Positions 1-8,685 of a stretch of DNA of 64,000 nt are shown one piece after another. Source of the DNA: Streptococcus oralis. GTDB taxonomy: Bacteria; Bacillota; Bacilli; Lactobacillales; Streptococcaceae. The notes beneath the pieces were generated by a model. The model was given only the letters and a program-made list of their open reading frames with translations, was not told the DNA's origin and searched no databases. A program made the position numbers and the translations under genes. Each line of letters starts with the position of its first letter. Positions within the stretch are counted from its first letter, which is position 1. The stretch is from assembly GCF_002386345.1 (NCBI RefSeq), contig NZ_CP023507.1:310001-374000 (forward strand). Direction: 5' to 3'.

Positions 1-165
1 TACGACCTTGGTAATGCCAGCAGTTGCGAATTTTTCCGCAAAAACTTTACCAATCTCCCGCATCAAACGATAGTCAACTTGATGGGTTAAAAAGGAATCT
101 ACCTTGAGGATGTTGTCACCCAAGATATGCCCATCCTCAAGGATGCGCTCTTCTAATAATTTCAT
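1..165 (-). CDS. xpt: Xanthine phosphoribosyltransferase, N-terminal part (runs off left edge)
   Basis: Only the first 55 codons are in the window. The start is [16 protein letters not shown], followed by a segment reading [11 protein letters not shown], which is the typical N-terminus of streptococcal Xpt. The enzyme converts xanthine and PRPP to XMP in purine salvage in the cytoplasm. A ribosome-binding site (AGGAGGTC on the minus strand) lies just before the ATG. The gene sits behind a guanine riboswitch and terminator, which fits xpt; pbuX would be expected next, outside the window. Identification rests on the N-terminus plus the riboswitch and is fairly secure. Confidence 0.9.
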   Translation of the reverse strand, partial: MKLLEERILEDGHILGDNILKVDSFLTHQVDYRLMREIGKVFAEKFATAGITKVV

Positions 166-230
166 AAGACCTCCTAAAGTCTAAACTCTTTTGTGTTTTT
201 CTATCGCCTTTATCGTCTCAAAAAGGGCTA

Positions 231-266
231 GAAAAAAGGACCTACTTAATTCCCTAAGCAAGTCCC
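231..266 (-). terminator. Riboswitch expression-platform terminator of xpt
   Basis: Read on the minus strand, an 11-bp stem starting GGACUUGCUUA, with a 6-nt loop, is followed by six U residues. It lies between the purine aptamer and the xpt start, so it is the conditional terminator expected to form when guanine is bound. Confidence 0.85.
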
Positions 267-305
267 CAAAATAGGCATGGCCAAAACCATACCTTCAGCT
301 GACAT

Positions 306-368
306 ACTCATTGTTAGGTGTTCCAGCACCTTGTAGAAACGTCGTGCCAATTCACGACATAAACAAGT
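306..368 (-). promoter_or_regulatory. Guanine (purine-class) riboswitch aptamer
   Basis: On the minus strand the sequence contains P2 (UCGUGA...GGCACGA), the conserved J2/3 core GUUUCUAC, and P3 AAGGUGC...CACCU, closed by a P1 of ACUUGU with AUGAGU. The J3/1 position that decides specificity is C (AACAAU), which indicates guanine, hypoxanthine or xanthine rather than adenine. It lies about 140 nt upstream of xpt with a terminator between. Ligand binding is expected to switch xpt off. Confidence 0.92.
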
Positions 369-517
369 AAAATGATATTCAATTTTAAATAGGCTACTGC
401 CAATGTTTTTATTTTACACCAATTAGCTTTATAAATCAAATATTTTGTTAGCAAATAGATCATAAAAGCGAACGAAAAAGCCTACAAGGCTAGATAGTAT
501 TGTAGACTTCGATTATT

Positions 518-904
518 CTATTCGCTAAATCTTAGAAAATAACCATCTGGATCCAAAATCGCAAATTCATGAGGGTAAATAAAGCTATCTCCCACTCGAA
601 ATTCTCTTTTTGTCAGGGGACGATGGATAGGATAGTCAGCTTCCAGCATTTTTTGGTGGAGCTGAGGAACATCTGCAATGCCAAAGGAAATATTGACACC
701 GCGCCCGAAAGGATAGGTCAGTTGGGCTAATTCTTCTGCGCTGCCTTCTTCTAACATGAGCTGGCAGTCTTCAAGAGAGAGAAAGAGAAATTTCTCCTCG
801 GGGCGCTCGTATTCGACAGAGAATCCCAACAAGTCGCAGTAGAAGTGGCGTGATTTTTCGATGTCAGATACTACAAATTCAGGAATGATAGCTTGATAGT
901 CCAT
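518..904 (-). CDS. VOC (glyoxalase/bleomycin-resistance) family protein
   Basis: A 128-residue protein with the one-module vicinal-oxygen-chelate pattern: an N-terminal IPEFVVSDIEKSRHFYCDLLGF segment and a C-terminal FAILDPDGYFLRFSE strand that normally carries the metal-binding Glu. Family members bind or modify small hydrophobic molecules; the substrate cannot be told from sequence. It is followed in the upstream direction by exoA with an 11-bp gap on the same strand, so the two are probably co-transcribed. Family call is good; function is unknown. Confidence 0.8.
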   Translation of the reverse strand: MDYQAIIPEFVVSDIEKSRHFYCDLLGFSVEYERPEEKFLFLSLEDCQLMLEEGSAEELAQLTYPFGRGVNISFGIADVPQLHQKMLEADYPIHRPLTKREFRVGDSFIYPHEFAILDPDGYFLRFSE

Positions 905-915
905 TAGCTTTCTCC

Positions 916-1743
916 TTAGAGCTCAATCTCCATGACAATGGGTGTGTGGTCTTGGCGCGCACCTGAGTCAATCATATCAGACTTGGTCACCTTGTCAGCC
1001 ACGCGGTTGCTTGTCAGCCAGTAGTCGATTCTCCAGCCTGTATTGTTGATTTTAGAAGTCTTGCTGCGTTGTGCCCACCAAGTGTAGCGTTCTGGAACAT
1101 CGCCGTGAATGTGGCGGAAGGTATCCGTAAATCCAGTTGCCAAGAGGTTGGTAAATCCAGCACGTTCCTCGTCGGTAAATCCAGGTGAACGGCGGTTGCT
1201 AGCAGGATTTGCAAGGTCGATTTCATTGTGGGCTACGTTGTAGTCACCGGTCGCAAGGACTGGTTTTTCTTTGTCTAGTTCAGCCAAATACTCCGCATAT
1301 TTGACATCCCAGACTTGACGTTCTTCCAAGCGTTTGAGACCGTCGCCAGCGTTTGGAGTGTAAACTTGGGTTACGAAAAATTCATCAAATTCTAGAGTGA
1401 TGATACGGCCTTCCAAGTCCATGGTAGAAGGGGCACCGATTTCTGGGAAGCTGATAGTAGGCGTAAGTTCTTTCTTATAGAGGAACATGGTTCCAGCATA
1501 GCCTTTACGGGCAGGTTCTTGGGAAGAGCGCCACGTGTTTTCGTAACCTGGGAAGAGTTCCTCTAAAATTTCCAAGTGTTTCTTTGTAGGACCCTTGGCA
1601 GAAAGCTTGGTTTCTTGGATAGCGATGATATCAGCATTTTCAGCGACCAAGGTTTGTAGGACTTCTTGGGACAATTTGGCACGAGCTGAGTCACTAGTTA
1701 GGGCAGCGTTTAGGGAATCAATATTCCATGAGATAAGTTTCAT
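916..1743 (-). CDS. exoA: Exodeoxyribonuclease III / AP endonuclease
   Basis: 275 residues, normal length for streptococcal ExoA. Active-site motifs of the ExoIII/APE family are in order: SWNIDSL at the start, IQETKLS (metal-binding Glu44), GDYNVAHNEIDL (Asp/Asn, around residue 170), WRIDYWL, and the C-terminal QDHTPIV with the catalytic Asp-His pair. It incises DNA 5' of abasic sites and trims 3' ends in base-excision repair. It has its own promoter (TATAAT at 1777-1782 on the minus strand) back-to-back with that of the next plus-strand gene. Confidence 0.95.
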   Translation of the reverse strand: MKLISWNIDSLNAALTSDSARAKLSQEVLQTLVAENADIIAIQETKLSAKGPTKKHLEILEELFPGYENTWRSSQEPARKGYAGTMFLYKKELTPTISFPEIGAPSTMDLEGRIITLEFDEFFVTQVYTPNAGDGLKRLEERQVWDVKYAEYLAELDKEKPVLATGDYNVAHNEIDLANPASNRRSPGFTDEERAGFTNLLATGFTDTFRHIHGDVPERYTWWAQRSKTSKINNTGWRIDYWLTSNRVADKVTKSDMIDSGARQDHTPIVMEIEL

Positions 1744-1776
1744 AAAGTTACCTTTTTCATTCAGATTATAGATTTT

Positions 1777-1806
1777 ATTATACCAAAAAAAGGTCTATTT
1801 CCCCAA
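1777..1806 (-). promoter_or_regulatory. Promoter of exoA
   Basis: Minus-strand -10 TATAAT (1777-1782) with an extended TGG, and a weaker -35 TTGGGG (1801-1806), 18 nt apart. It points at exoA, whose start is 34 nt downstream of the -10. Confidence 0.6.
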
Positions 1807-1814
1807 CGTATGGC

Positions 1815-1843
1815 TTGAAAAATCACTCTCTTTCGTTTATAAT
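1815..1843 (+). promoter_or_regulatory. Promoter of the DUF3290-DUF421 operon
   Basis: TTGAAA at 1815-1820, a 17-nt spacer, TATAAT at 1838-1843. A clear SigA-type promoter 34 nt before the DUF3290 start, divergent from the exoA promoter. Confidence 0.8.
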
Positions 1844-1876
1844 TAAGAATGATTTTATGAAAGGGAGTGAAAATAA

Positions 1877-2332
1877 ATGAAATTTTACTCATATGACTAT
1901 GTACTTAGCCAAATCAGTCAGCAAAATGGCATCATGATTGGCTTTGGAATTGTTCTCCTAGCTATCACAGGATTTTTTGCTTTTAAAGCCTATCGAGATA
2001 AAAAGGGGACTAAGTTTCGGGAATTGGTCATGATTTTGGCCTTGACCTTGGTGGCCATGCTTTTGGTGACAATCTCAAAATACCAGACCAATCAAGCCTC
2101 TAACAACCAATTTCAAACTTCCCTTCATTTCATAGAGGTTGTTTCCAAAGACTTGGGGGTGGATAAATCAGAAGTTTATGTCAATACTTCTGCCGACACT
2201 GATGGAGCACTTATCAAGGTAGGTTCAAATTTCTATCGTGCCATGAACGGGAGCCAACCAGACAAGTATCTTTTAGAGAAATTAGAATTGCATCAAACAG
2301 ACGCTATTGAATTGGTGGAGGTAAACAAATGA
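1877..2332 (+). CDS. DUF3290 membrane protein
   Basis: 151 residues. Two hydrophobic segments (about residues 18-36 and 48-65) separated by a short basic loop (AYRDKKGTKFRE), then a soluble C-terminal domain of about 85 residues. This is the DUF3290 layout, a family found in Firmicutes usually next to a DUF421 gene, as here: the next gene starts 4 bases before this stop codon (ATGA-type overlap). A good ribosome-binding site (AAAGGGAGTG) precedes the ATG. Biochemical role unknown; the overlap implies the two proteins work together in the membrane. Confidence 0.75.
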   Translation: MKFYSYDYVLSQISQQNGIMIGFGIVLLAITGFFAFKAYRDKKGTKFRELVMILALTLVAMLLVTISKYQTNQASNNQFQTSLHFIEVVSKDLGVDKSEVYVNTSADTDGALIKVGSNFYRAMNGSQPDKYLLEKLELHQTDAIELVEVNK

Positions 2333-2964
2333 CACTCAATTATATGGAAATTTTAATCAAACTGGCCCTGGGTCTTTTCTCTCTTGTTTTTGTTATTAAT
2401 GTGACAGGAAAGGGGAATCTAGCACCTAACTCTGCTATAGACCAAATTCAGAACTATGTTCTTGGTGGTATCATCGGTGGGGTGATTTACAATAGTTCAA
2501 TCAGTATTCTGCAGTACGCAGTGATTTTGATGATGTGGACGATTTTGGTCTTGACCCTCAAGTGGCTCAATAACAATGTTCGTTTTGTCAAACGCTTGAT
2601 TGATGGAAAACCAACTCTCCTTATCAAAAATGGGCAGATTGACCCAGAAGCCTGTCGTTCAGTTGGTTTGTCTGCAGCAGAAGTTGCTCTCAAACTTCGT
2701 AGCCAAGGGATTTTCCAGATGAAACAGGTCAAATGCGCTGTGCAGGAGCAAAATGGCCAACTCATCGTGGTCCAAATAGGAGATGAAAATCCTAAGTATC
2801 CAGTTGTGACTGACGGTGTGATCCAAGTCGATGTTTTGGAATCGATTGGCCGTAGCGAAGAGTGGCTGCTTGATAATCTAAGCAAACAAGGACATGACAA
2901 TGTGGCCAATATCTTTATCGCTGAGTATGACAAGGGTGCCGTCACAGTTGTAACCTATGAATAA
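2329..2964 (+). CDS. DUF421 (YetF-like) membrane protein
   Basis: 211 residues. Three hydrophobic segments in the first 85 residues, then the cytoplasmic DUF421 domain with the family signature around KPTLLIKNGQIDPEA and a second repeat-like stretch near residues 130-190. Related to B. subtilis YetF/YdfS, which are linked to spore or stress envelope functions; no enzyme activity is assigned. Translation is coupled to DUF3290 by overlap. A weak hairpin (about 2969-2995) follows the stop, ahead of the ABC exporter. Confidence 0.8.
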   Translation: MTLNYMEILIKLALGLFSLVFVINVTGKGNLAPNSAIDQIQNYVLGGIIGGVIYNSSISILQYAVILMMWTILVLTLKWLNNNVRFVKRLIDGKPTLLIKNGQIDPEACRSVGLSAAEVALKLRSQGIFQMKQVKCAVQEQNGQLIVVQIGDENPKYPVVTDGVIQVDVLESIGRSEEWLLDNLSKQGHDNVANIFIAEYDKGAVTVVTYE

Positions 2965-3018
2965 GAAAAACCTGGGGTCTTGGCCTCAGGTTTCTATTTG
3001 CAATCAGAAAGGGATGTT

Positions 3019-4764
3019 ATGTCCATTATTCAAAAACTTTGGTGGTTTTTCAAGTTAGAAAAACGCCGTTATTTAGTCGGGATTGTGGCTCTGGTCTTGG
3101 TTTCCGTCCTCAATCTCATTCCCCCTATGGTTATGGGGCGGGTCATTGATGCCATCACATCGGAGCAATTAACCCAGCAGGACCTTCTTCTTGACCTATT
3201 TTACTTGCTCCTTGCAGCCTTTGGGATGTATTATCTGCGCTATGTTTGGCGTATGTATATCCTCGGAACCTCCTACCGTTTGGGGCAGATTATGCGGTCT
3301 CGCTTATTTGAGCATTTCACAAAAATGTCTCCAGCCTTTTATCAGACCTATCGAACGGGAGACCTGATGGCACACGCTACAAATGATATCAATGCCTTAA
3401 CCCGTCTGGCAGGCGGCGGTGTTATGTCTGCGGTGGATGCTTCCATCACGGCGCTGGTGACTTTGCTGACCATGCTTTTTAGCATTTCTTGGCAGATGAC
3501 TCTTGTTGCTATTCTTCCCCTGCCTTTCATGGCTTATGCGACTAGTCGTCTAGGGAGAAAGACCCACAAGGCCTTTGGTGAATCACAGGCTGCCTTTTCT
3601 GAACTCAATAATAAGGTGCAGGAGTCTGTATCAGGTATTAAAGTGACCAAGTCTTTCGGGTATCAGGCGGACGAGTTGATGTCCTTTCAGACAGTCAATG
3701 AATTGACCTTCCAAAAGAATCTCCAAACCATGAAATACGATAGTCTCTTTGACCCCATGGTTCTCTTGTTTGTTGGTTCGTCCTATGTTTTAACTCTCTT
3801 GGTCGGCTCTTTGATGGTTCAGAAAGGGCAAATCACGGTTGGGAATCTGGTCACCTTTATCAGCTACTTGGATATGCTAGTTTGGCCTCTTATGGCCATT
3901 GGTTTCCTCTTTAATATCACTCAGCGAGGCAAGGTTTCTTACCAACGGATTGAGGAACTTTTATCTCAGGAATCACCTGTAAAAGACCCTGAGTTTCCTC
4001 TGGACGGTATTGAAAATGGACGTTTGGAGTACGCTATTGACAGCTTTGCCTTTGAAAATGAGGAGACACTGACGGATATTCACTTTAGTTTAGAAAAAGG
4101 ACAAACCCTAGGCTTGGTCGGACAGACAGGCTCTGGGAAAACGTCCTTGATTAAGCTCCTCTTGCGTGAATACGATGTGGATAAGGGAGCTATTTATCTA
4201 AACGATCACGATATTCGTGATTATCGTCTGACAGACCTTCGTGGTCTCATGGGCTATGTCCCTCAAGATCAGTTTCTCTTTGCGACCTCTATCTTAGACA
4301 ATATCCGCTTCGGCAATCCTAATTTGCCCCTTTCAGCGGTCGAGGAAGCGACTAAACTAGCTCAAGTTTATAAAGATATTGTGGACATGCCTCAGGGATT
4401 TGATACGCTGATCGGTGAAAAGGGAGTCAGTCTCTCAGGTGGTCAAAAGCAACGTCTGGCTATGAGTAGGGCTATGATTTTAGACCCTGATATCTTAATT
4501 TTAGATGATTCCTTGTCCGCCGTGGATGCCAAGACAGAGTATGCGATTATCGACAATCTCAAGGAGACGCGGAAGAATAAGACAACCATTATCACAGCCC
4601 ATCGTCTCAGTGCAGTCGTCCATGCAGATTTGATTTTAGTCCTGCAAAATGGCCAAATCATAGAACGCGGTACACACGAAGACCTGCTAGCTTTAGATGG
4701 CTGGTATGCCCAAACCTACCAGTCTCAGCAATTGGAAATGAAAGGAGAAGAAGATGCAGAATAA
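3019..4764 (+). CDS. Heterodimeric ABC exporter, subunit with degenerate ATP site
   Basis: 581 residues from the ATG at 3019, chosen over an upstream TTG because AGAAAGGGA sits at the right distance. Six membrane helices occupy about residues 15-300, then a nucleotide-binding domain: Walker A GQTGSGKTS (about 371), signature LSGGQKQR, Walker B ILILDDSLS (about 493), H-loop TAHRLS. The catalytic Glu after Walker B is Asp (LDD instead of LDE). That marks the degenerate-site partner in LmrCD/BmrCD/TM287-288-type exporters. The stop overlaps the start of the partner gene by 11 bp. Substrate (drug, lipid or peptide) unknown. Confidence 0.88.
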   Translation: MSIIQKLWWFFKLEKRRYLVGIVALVLVSVLNLIPPMVMGRVIDAITSEQLTQQDLLLDLFYLLLAAFGMYYLRYVWRMYILGTSYRLGQIMRSRLFEHFTKMSPAFYQTYRTGDLMAHATNDINALTRLAGGGVMSAVDASITALVTLLTMLFSISWQMTLVAILPLPFMAYATSRLGRKTHKAFGESQAAFSELNNKVQESVSGIKVTKSFGYQADELMSFQTVNELTFQKNLQTMKYDSLFDPMVLLFVGSSYVLTLLVGSLMVQKGQITVGNLVTFISYLDMLVWPLMAIGFLFNITQRGKVSYQRIEELLSQESPVKDPEFPLDGIENGRLEYAIDSFAFENEETLTDIHFSLEKGQTLGLVGQTGSGKTSLIKLLLREYDVDKGAIYLNDHDIRDYRLTDLRGLMGYVPQDQFLFATSILDNIRFGNPNLPLSAVEEATKLAQVYKDIVDMPQGFDTLIGEKGVSLSGGQKQRLAMSRAMILDPDILILDDSLSAVDAKTEYAIIDNLKETRKNKTTIITAHRLSAVVHADLILVLQNGQIIERGTHEDLLALDGWYAQTYQSQQLEMKGEEDAE

Positions 4765-6496
4765 GAAAGAACAATGGGTTGTATTGAAGCGCTTGATGTC
4801 TTATCTCAAGCCCTATGGCCTCCTGACCTTTTTGGCACTCAGTTTTCTCCTCGCGACGACGGTCATTAAAAGTGTCATTCCCCTTGTAGCTTCCCACTTT
4901 ATCGACCAGTACCTCAGCAATCTCAACCAACTTGCTGTGACCGTTTTGCTGGTCTACTATGGTCTTTATATCCTACAAACTCTAGTTCAGTATATCGGCA
5001 ATCTTCTCTTTGCGCGGGTTTCCTACAGTATTGTCAGAGATATTCGTCGGGATGCCTTTGCCAATATGGAGAAACTCGGCATGTCTTATTTTGACAAGAC
5101 GCCAGCAGGTTCCATCGTCTCTCGTTTGACCAATGATACCGAGACCATCAGTGACATGTTTTCGGGAATTTTATCCAGCTTTATCTCAGCTGTTTTCATC
5201 TTTCTGACAACCCTGTATACCATGTTGGTGCTGGATTTTCGTTTGACAGCTTTAGTCTTGCTCTTTCTTCCCTTGATTTTCCTTTTGGTCAATCTCTATC
5301 GGAAAAAGTCAGTGAAAATCATCGAAAAAACCAGAAGTCTCTTGTCGGATATCAATAGTAAGCTGGCAGAGAATATCGAGGGAATCAGGATTATCCAGGC
5401 CTTTAATCAAGAGAAGCGCCTGCAGGCAGAATTTGATGAAATCAACCAAGAACACTTGGTCTATGCCAACCGATCTGTAGCCTTGGATGCCCTCTTTTTG
5501 CGTCCTGCCATGAGTTTGCTGAAACTCCTAGGCTACGCCGTTTTGATGGCTTACTTTGGTTACCGTGGTCTGTCTATCGGGATAACGGCCGGAACCATGT
5601 ATGCCTTTATCCAGTACATCAACCGTCTCTTTGATCCCCTGATTGAGGTAACGCAAAACTTTTCAACCCTTCAAACGTCCATGGTATCTGCAGGTCGTGT
5701 CTTTGCCTTGATTGACGAAACGACCTATGAGCCTCTTCAAAAAGATGGGAAAGCTAAAGTCAAAGAAGGCAATATCCGTTTTGAACATGTGTGTTTCTCA
5801 TATGATGGCAAACATCCGATTCTGGATGATATTTCCTTTTCAGTTAACAAGGGCGAAACCATTGCCTTTGTAGGTCATACAGGTTCTGGGAAATCTTCCA
5901 TTATCAATGTCCTCATGCGTTTTTATGAATTTCAGTCAGGCCACGTTCTCTTGGATGATGTGGATATCAGGAACTACAGTCAGGAAGAGCTGAGAAAAAA
6001 CATCGGTTTGGTCTTACAGGATCCCTTCCTCTATCACGGGACTATCAAGTCCAATATCGCCATGTACCAAGATCTTAGTGATGATCAGGTCCAGGCTGCA
6101 GCTGCCTTTGTCGATGCAGATTCCTTTATTCAGGACCTTCCGCAGGGTTATGATGCACCTGTTTCTGAGCGTGGTTCGAGCTTTTCTACTGGCCAACGCC
6201 AGCTTCTTGCCTTTGCTAGAACTGTCGCCAGTCAGCCTAAAATCCTGATTTTGGATGAAGCGACAGCCAATATTGACTCTGAAACAGAAAGTTTGGTTCA
6301 AGATTCCCTAGCTAAGATGAGACAGGGTCGGACGACCATTGCTATTGCTCATCGCCTTTCGACCATCCAAGACGCCAACTGCATCTACGTCTTGGACAAG
6401 GGGCGTATCATCGAGAGTGGAACCCATGAGGAACTCTTGGCCTTGGGAGGAACCTATCACAAAATGTATAGCTTGCAGGCTGGGGCCATGTCCTAA
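4754..6496 (+). CDS. Heterodimeric ABC exporter, catalytic partner subunit
   Basis: 580 residues with the same fold order: six membrane helices, then Walker A GHTGSGKSS (about 375), Q-loop QDPFLY, signature FSTGQRQ (about 476), Walker B ILILDEATANID with the catalytic Glu, and H-loop IAHRLS. The signature deviates from LSGGQ. In the heterodimer this signature faces the partner's Walker A/B, whose catalytic Glu is Asp, so both changes fall on the same (degenerate) ATP site, as in TM287/288. The ribosome-binding site GGAGAAGA lies inside the upstream gene; translation is probably coupled. Confidence 0.88.
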   Translation: MQNKKEQWVVLKRLMSYLKPYGLLTFLALSFLLATTVIKSVIPLVASHFIDQYLSNLNQLAVTVLLVYYGLYILQTLVQYIGNLLFARVSYSIVRDIRRDAFANMEKLGMSYFDKTPAGSIVSRLTNDTETISDMFSGILSSFISAVFIFLTTLYTMLVLDFRLTALVLLFLPLIFLLVNLYRKKSVKIIEKTRSLLSDINSKLAENIEGIRIIQAFNQEKRLQAEFDEINQEHLVYANRSVALDALFLRPAMSLLKLLGYAVLMAYFGYRGLSIGITAGTMYAFIQYINRLFDPLIEVTQNFSTLQTSMVSAGRVFALIDETTYEPLQKDGKAKVKEGNIRFEHVCFSYDGKHPILDDISFSVNKGETIAFVGHTGSGKSSIINVLMRFYEFQSGHVLLDDVDIRNYSQEELRKNIGLVLQDPFLYHGTIKSNIAMYQDLSDDQVQAAAAFVDADSFIQDLPQGYDAPVSERGSSFSTGQRQLLAFARTVASQPKILILDEATANIDSETESLVQDSLAKMRQGRTTIAIAHRLSTIQDANCIYVLDKGRIIESGTHEELLALGGTYHKMYSLQAGAMS

Positions 6497-6570
6497 TACT
6501 CTTTGAAAATCTCTTCAAACCATGTCAGCTTTATCTGCAACCTCAAAGCTGTACTTTGATTTTCATTGAG
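6496..6570 (+). repeat. Shortened BOX element
   Basis: Begins ATACTCTTTGAAAATCTCTT and continues CAAACCATGTCAGC (boxA end), then jumps to ACAACC-like sequence CAACCTCAAAG and ends CTTTGATTTTCATTGAG (boxC end). The middle of a normal boxA-B-C element, including the boxA primer-site region, is missing. It starts inside the stop region of the ABC gene and lies upstream of the sugar-transferase promoter. Confidence 0.7.
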
Positions 6571-6628
6571 CACCAGAAGGAAATTCTTCAAATCACAGAT
6601 TTCTTGCACCGCCTTTTCCATTTTGTGG

Positions 6629-6634
6629 TATAAT
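6629..6634 (+). promoter_or_regulatory. -10 box of the sugar-transferase operon
   Basis: TATAAT preceded by TGTGG (extended -10). A TTGCAC lies 19 nt further upstream, so the -35 is poor. A typical ribosome-binding site AAAGGAG follows before the gene start at 6680. Confidence 0.6.
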
Positions 6635-6679
6635 GAAAAATGTTGACAAATAGTATAATAAAAACAAAGGAGAAACAGC

Positions 6680-7372
6680 ATGCTGAAATGGGAAGACCTA
6701 CCCGTGGAAATGCAATCAAGCGAGGTTAAGTCTTACTACCAGCTTGTCTCTAAAAGGAAAGGTTCGCTGGTTTTCAAGCGTTGCCTGGACTGGGTTCTGG
6801 CCCTGTTTTTGCTACTTTTGACCTCTCCCGTCTTTCTTGTCTTGAGCATTTGGATCAAGTTGGATAGCAAGGGGCCTGTCATTTACAAGCAAGAGCGCGT
6901 GACCCAGTATAATCGTCGGTTCAAGATTTGGAAGTTCCGTACTATGGTAACGGATGCGGATAAAAAAGGAAGTCTGGTGACTTCTGCTAACGATAGTCGC
7001 ATTACCAAGGTTGGAAATTTCATCCGCCGTGTGCGTTTGGACGAACTACCTCAGCTGGTCAATGTCCTTAAAGGCGAAATGTCCTTTGTAGGGACCCGTC
7101 CTGAAGTGCCACGTTACACAGAGCAGTATAGTCCTGAAATGATGGCGACCTTGCTCTTGCCAGCAGGAATCACCTCTCCAGCCAGTATCAACTACAAGGA
7201 TGAGGACACCATCATCAGTCAGATGACAGAGAAAGGTCTGTCGGTTGACCAGGCCTATGTCGAACATGTCCTTCCTGAAAAGATGCGCTATAATCTCGCC
7301 TATCTCCGAGAGTTTAGTTTCCTTGGAGACATCAAAATCATGTTTCAAACCGTGTTTGAAGTACTAAAATAA
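6680..7372 (+). CDS. Undecaprenyl-phosphate sugar-1-phosphate transferase (teichoic-acid initiating type)
   Basis: 230 residues of the bacterial sugar-transferase (WcaJ/PglC-like) family: one hydrophobic re-entrant or membrane segment (about 34-56), then KIWKFRTMV, the basic RVRLDELPQL and GEMSFVGTRPEVP motifs that form the active site. Family members move a sugar-1-phosphate from UDP-sugar to undecaprenyl phosphate at the inner membrane face. The gene is paired with a DegT aminotransferase and stands outside any capsule locus. In pneumococcus the equivalent pair is proposed to make and load the AATGal residue that starts the teichoic-acid repeat. The function here is inferred from that arrangement. 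Confidence 0.85.
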   Translation: MLKWEDLPVEMQSSEVKSYYQLVSKRKGSLVFKRCLDWVLALFLLLLTSPVFLVLSIWIKLDSKGPVIYKQERVTQYNRRFKIWKFRTMVTDADKKGSLVTSANDSRITKVGNFIRRVRLDELPQLVNVLKGEMSFVGTRPEVPRYTEQYSPEMMATLLLPAGITSPASINYKDEDTIISQMTEKGLSVDQAYVEHVLPEKMRYNLAYLREFSFLGDIKIMFQTVFEVLK

Positions 7373-7414
7373 AGTAGTCATGAGAAAATGAGTACAGATA
7401 AAAGGAGCAAATCA

Positions 7415-8641
7415 ATGCCAAATTACAATATTCCATTTTCACCTCCCGATATTACCGAAGCTGAAATTGCTGAAGTAGCGGATACCCTTCGTTCTGGTTG
7501 GATCACAACAGGTCCGAAGACAAAAGAACTGGAGCGCCGCTTGTCTCAATACACACAGACACCTAAGACTGTCTGCCTCAACTCTGCGACAGCCGCTCTT
7601 GAGTTGATTTTGCGTGTTTTGGAAGTGGGACCTGGGGATGAAGTCATCGTTCCAGCTATGACTTATACAGCTTCATGTAGTGTTATCACACACGTAGGAG
7701 CGACACCTGTCATGGTGGATATTCAAGCAGATACGTTTGAGATGGACTATGACTTGCTTGAGCAAGCCATCACTGAAAAGACTAAGGTGATTATTCCGGT
7801 TGAGCTTGCAGGGATTGTTTGCGACTATGATCGTTTGCTCCAAGTGGTGGAGAAGAAACGGGACCTCTTTACAGCTGCTAGCAAGTGGCAAAAAGCCTTT
7901 AACCGTATCGTAATTGTCTCAGATAGTGCCCATGCTTTGGGATCTACTTATAAAGGACAACCAGCTGGATCTATCGCTGACTTTACTTCCTTCTCATTCC
8001 ACGCCGTTAAGAACTTTACAACGGCTGAGGGAGGAAGTGCGACTTGGAAAGCCAATCCAGCGATTGATGACGAAGAGATGTACAAGGAGTTCCAAATCCT
8101 TTCCCTTCACGGTCAAACAAAGGATGCTCTTGCCAAGATGCAATTGGGTTCATGGGAGTACGATATCGTCACACCAGCCTACAAGTGCAATATGACCGAT
8201 ATCATGGCTTCGATTGGTTTGGTACAATTGGACCGTTACCCAGCTTTGCTAGAACGTCGTAAGGACATCGTGGACCGCTATGATCGTGGTTTTGCAGGTT
8301 CTCGCATCCGTCCATTGGCACACAAGACTGATAGTGTCGAATCTTCACGCCACCTCTACATCACCCATGTAGAAGGAGCAAGTTTAGAAGAACGCAACCA
8401 CATCATCCAAGAATTGGCCAAAGCAGGAATTGCAAGTAATGTACACTATAAACCGCTTCCTCTCCTGACAGCCTATAAGAATCTTGGTTTCGATATGGCA
8501 GATTATCCAAGAGCCTATGCCTTCTTTGAAAATGAAATTACGCTTCCTCTTCATACAAAATTAAGCGATGAAGAAGTTGATTACATCGTTCAGACTTTGG
8601 TGAGAATTTCTGAAGAAATCCTCGGTTCTGGAAAAAAATAA
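7415..8641 (+). CDS. DegT/DnrJ/EryC1 PLP-dependent sugar aminotransferase
   Basis: 408 residues from the ATG at 7415, preferred over the ATG at 7388 because AAAGGAG lies 7 nt before it. Family features: LRSGWITTGPKTKELE near the N-terminus, the SDSAHALGS motif with the PLP-binding Asp, and the Schiff-base Lys199 in FHAVKNFTTAEGG. Such enzymes aminate a keto-sugar nucleotide using glutamate. Next to the sugar-phosphate transferase it probably makes the 4-amino group of UDP-AATGal for teichoic acid. The pathway role is inferred from the pneumococcal model; the enzyme class is clear. Confidence 0.88.
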   Translation: MPNYNIPFSPPDITEAEIAEVADTLRSGWITTGPKTKELERRLSQYTQTPKTVCLNSATAALELILRVLEVGPGDEVIVPAMTYTASCSVITHVGATPVMVDIQADTFEMDYDLLEQAITEKTKVIIPVELAGIVCDYDRLLQVVEKKRDLFTAASKWQKAFNRIVIVSDSAHALGSTYKGQPAGSIADFTSFSFHAVKNFTTAEGGSATWKANPAIDDEEMYKEFQILSLHGQTKDALAKMQLGSWEYDIVTPAYKCNMTDIMASIGLVQLDRYPALLERRKDIVDRYDRGFAGSRIRPLAHKTDSVESSRHLYITHVEGASLEERNHIIQELAKAGIASNVHYKPLPLLTAYKNLGFDMADYPRAYAFFENEITLPLHTKLSDEEVDYIVQTLVRISEEILGSGKK

Positions 8642-8650
8642 TAAAAAATC

Positions 8651-8679
8651 TTGACAAAAAGCGGACAATAGCATATAAT
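8651..8679 (+). promoter_or_regulatory. Promoter of the T-box/trpB-like transcript
   Basis: TTGACA (8651-8656), 17-nt spacer, TATAAT (8674-8679): a consensus SigA promoter starting transcription just before the first T-box. Confidence 0.88.
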
Positions 8680-8685
8680 ATTCTC

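Noticed and set aside
6645..6658. TTGACA followed by TATAAT before the sugar transferase as a second promoter
   Set aside because: The two boxes are only about 7 bases apart, far too close; the upstream extended -10 at 6629 is preferred.
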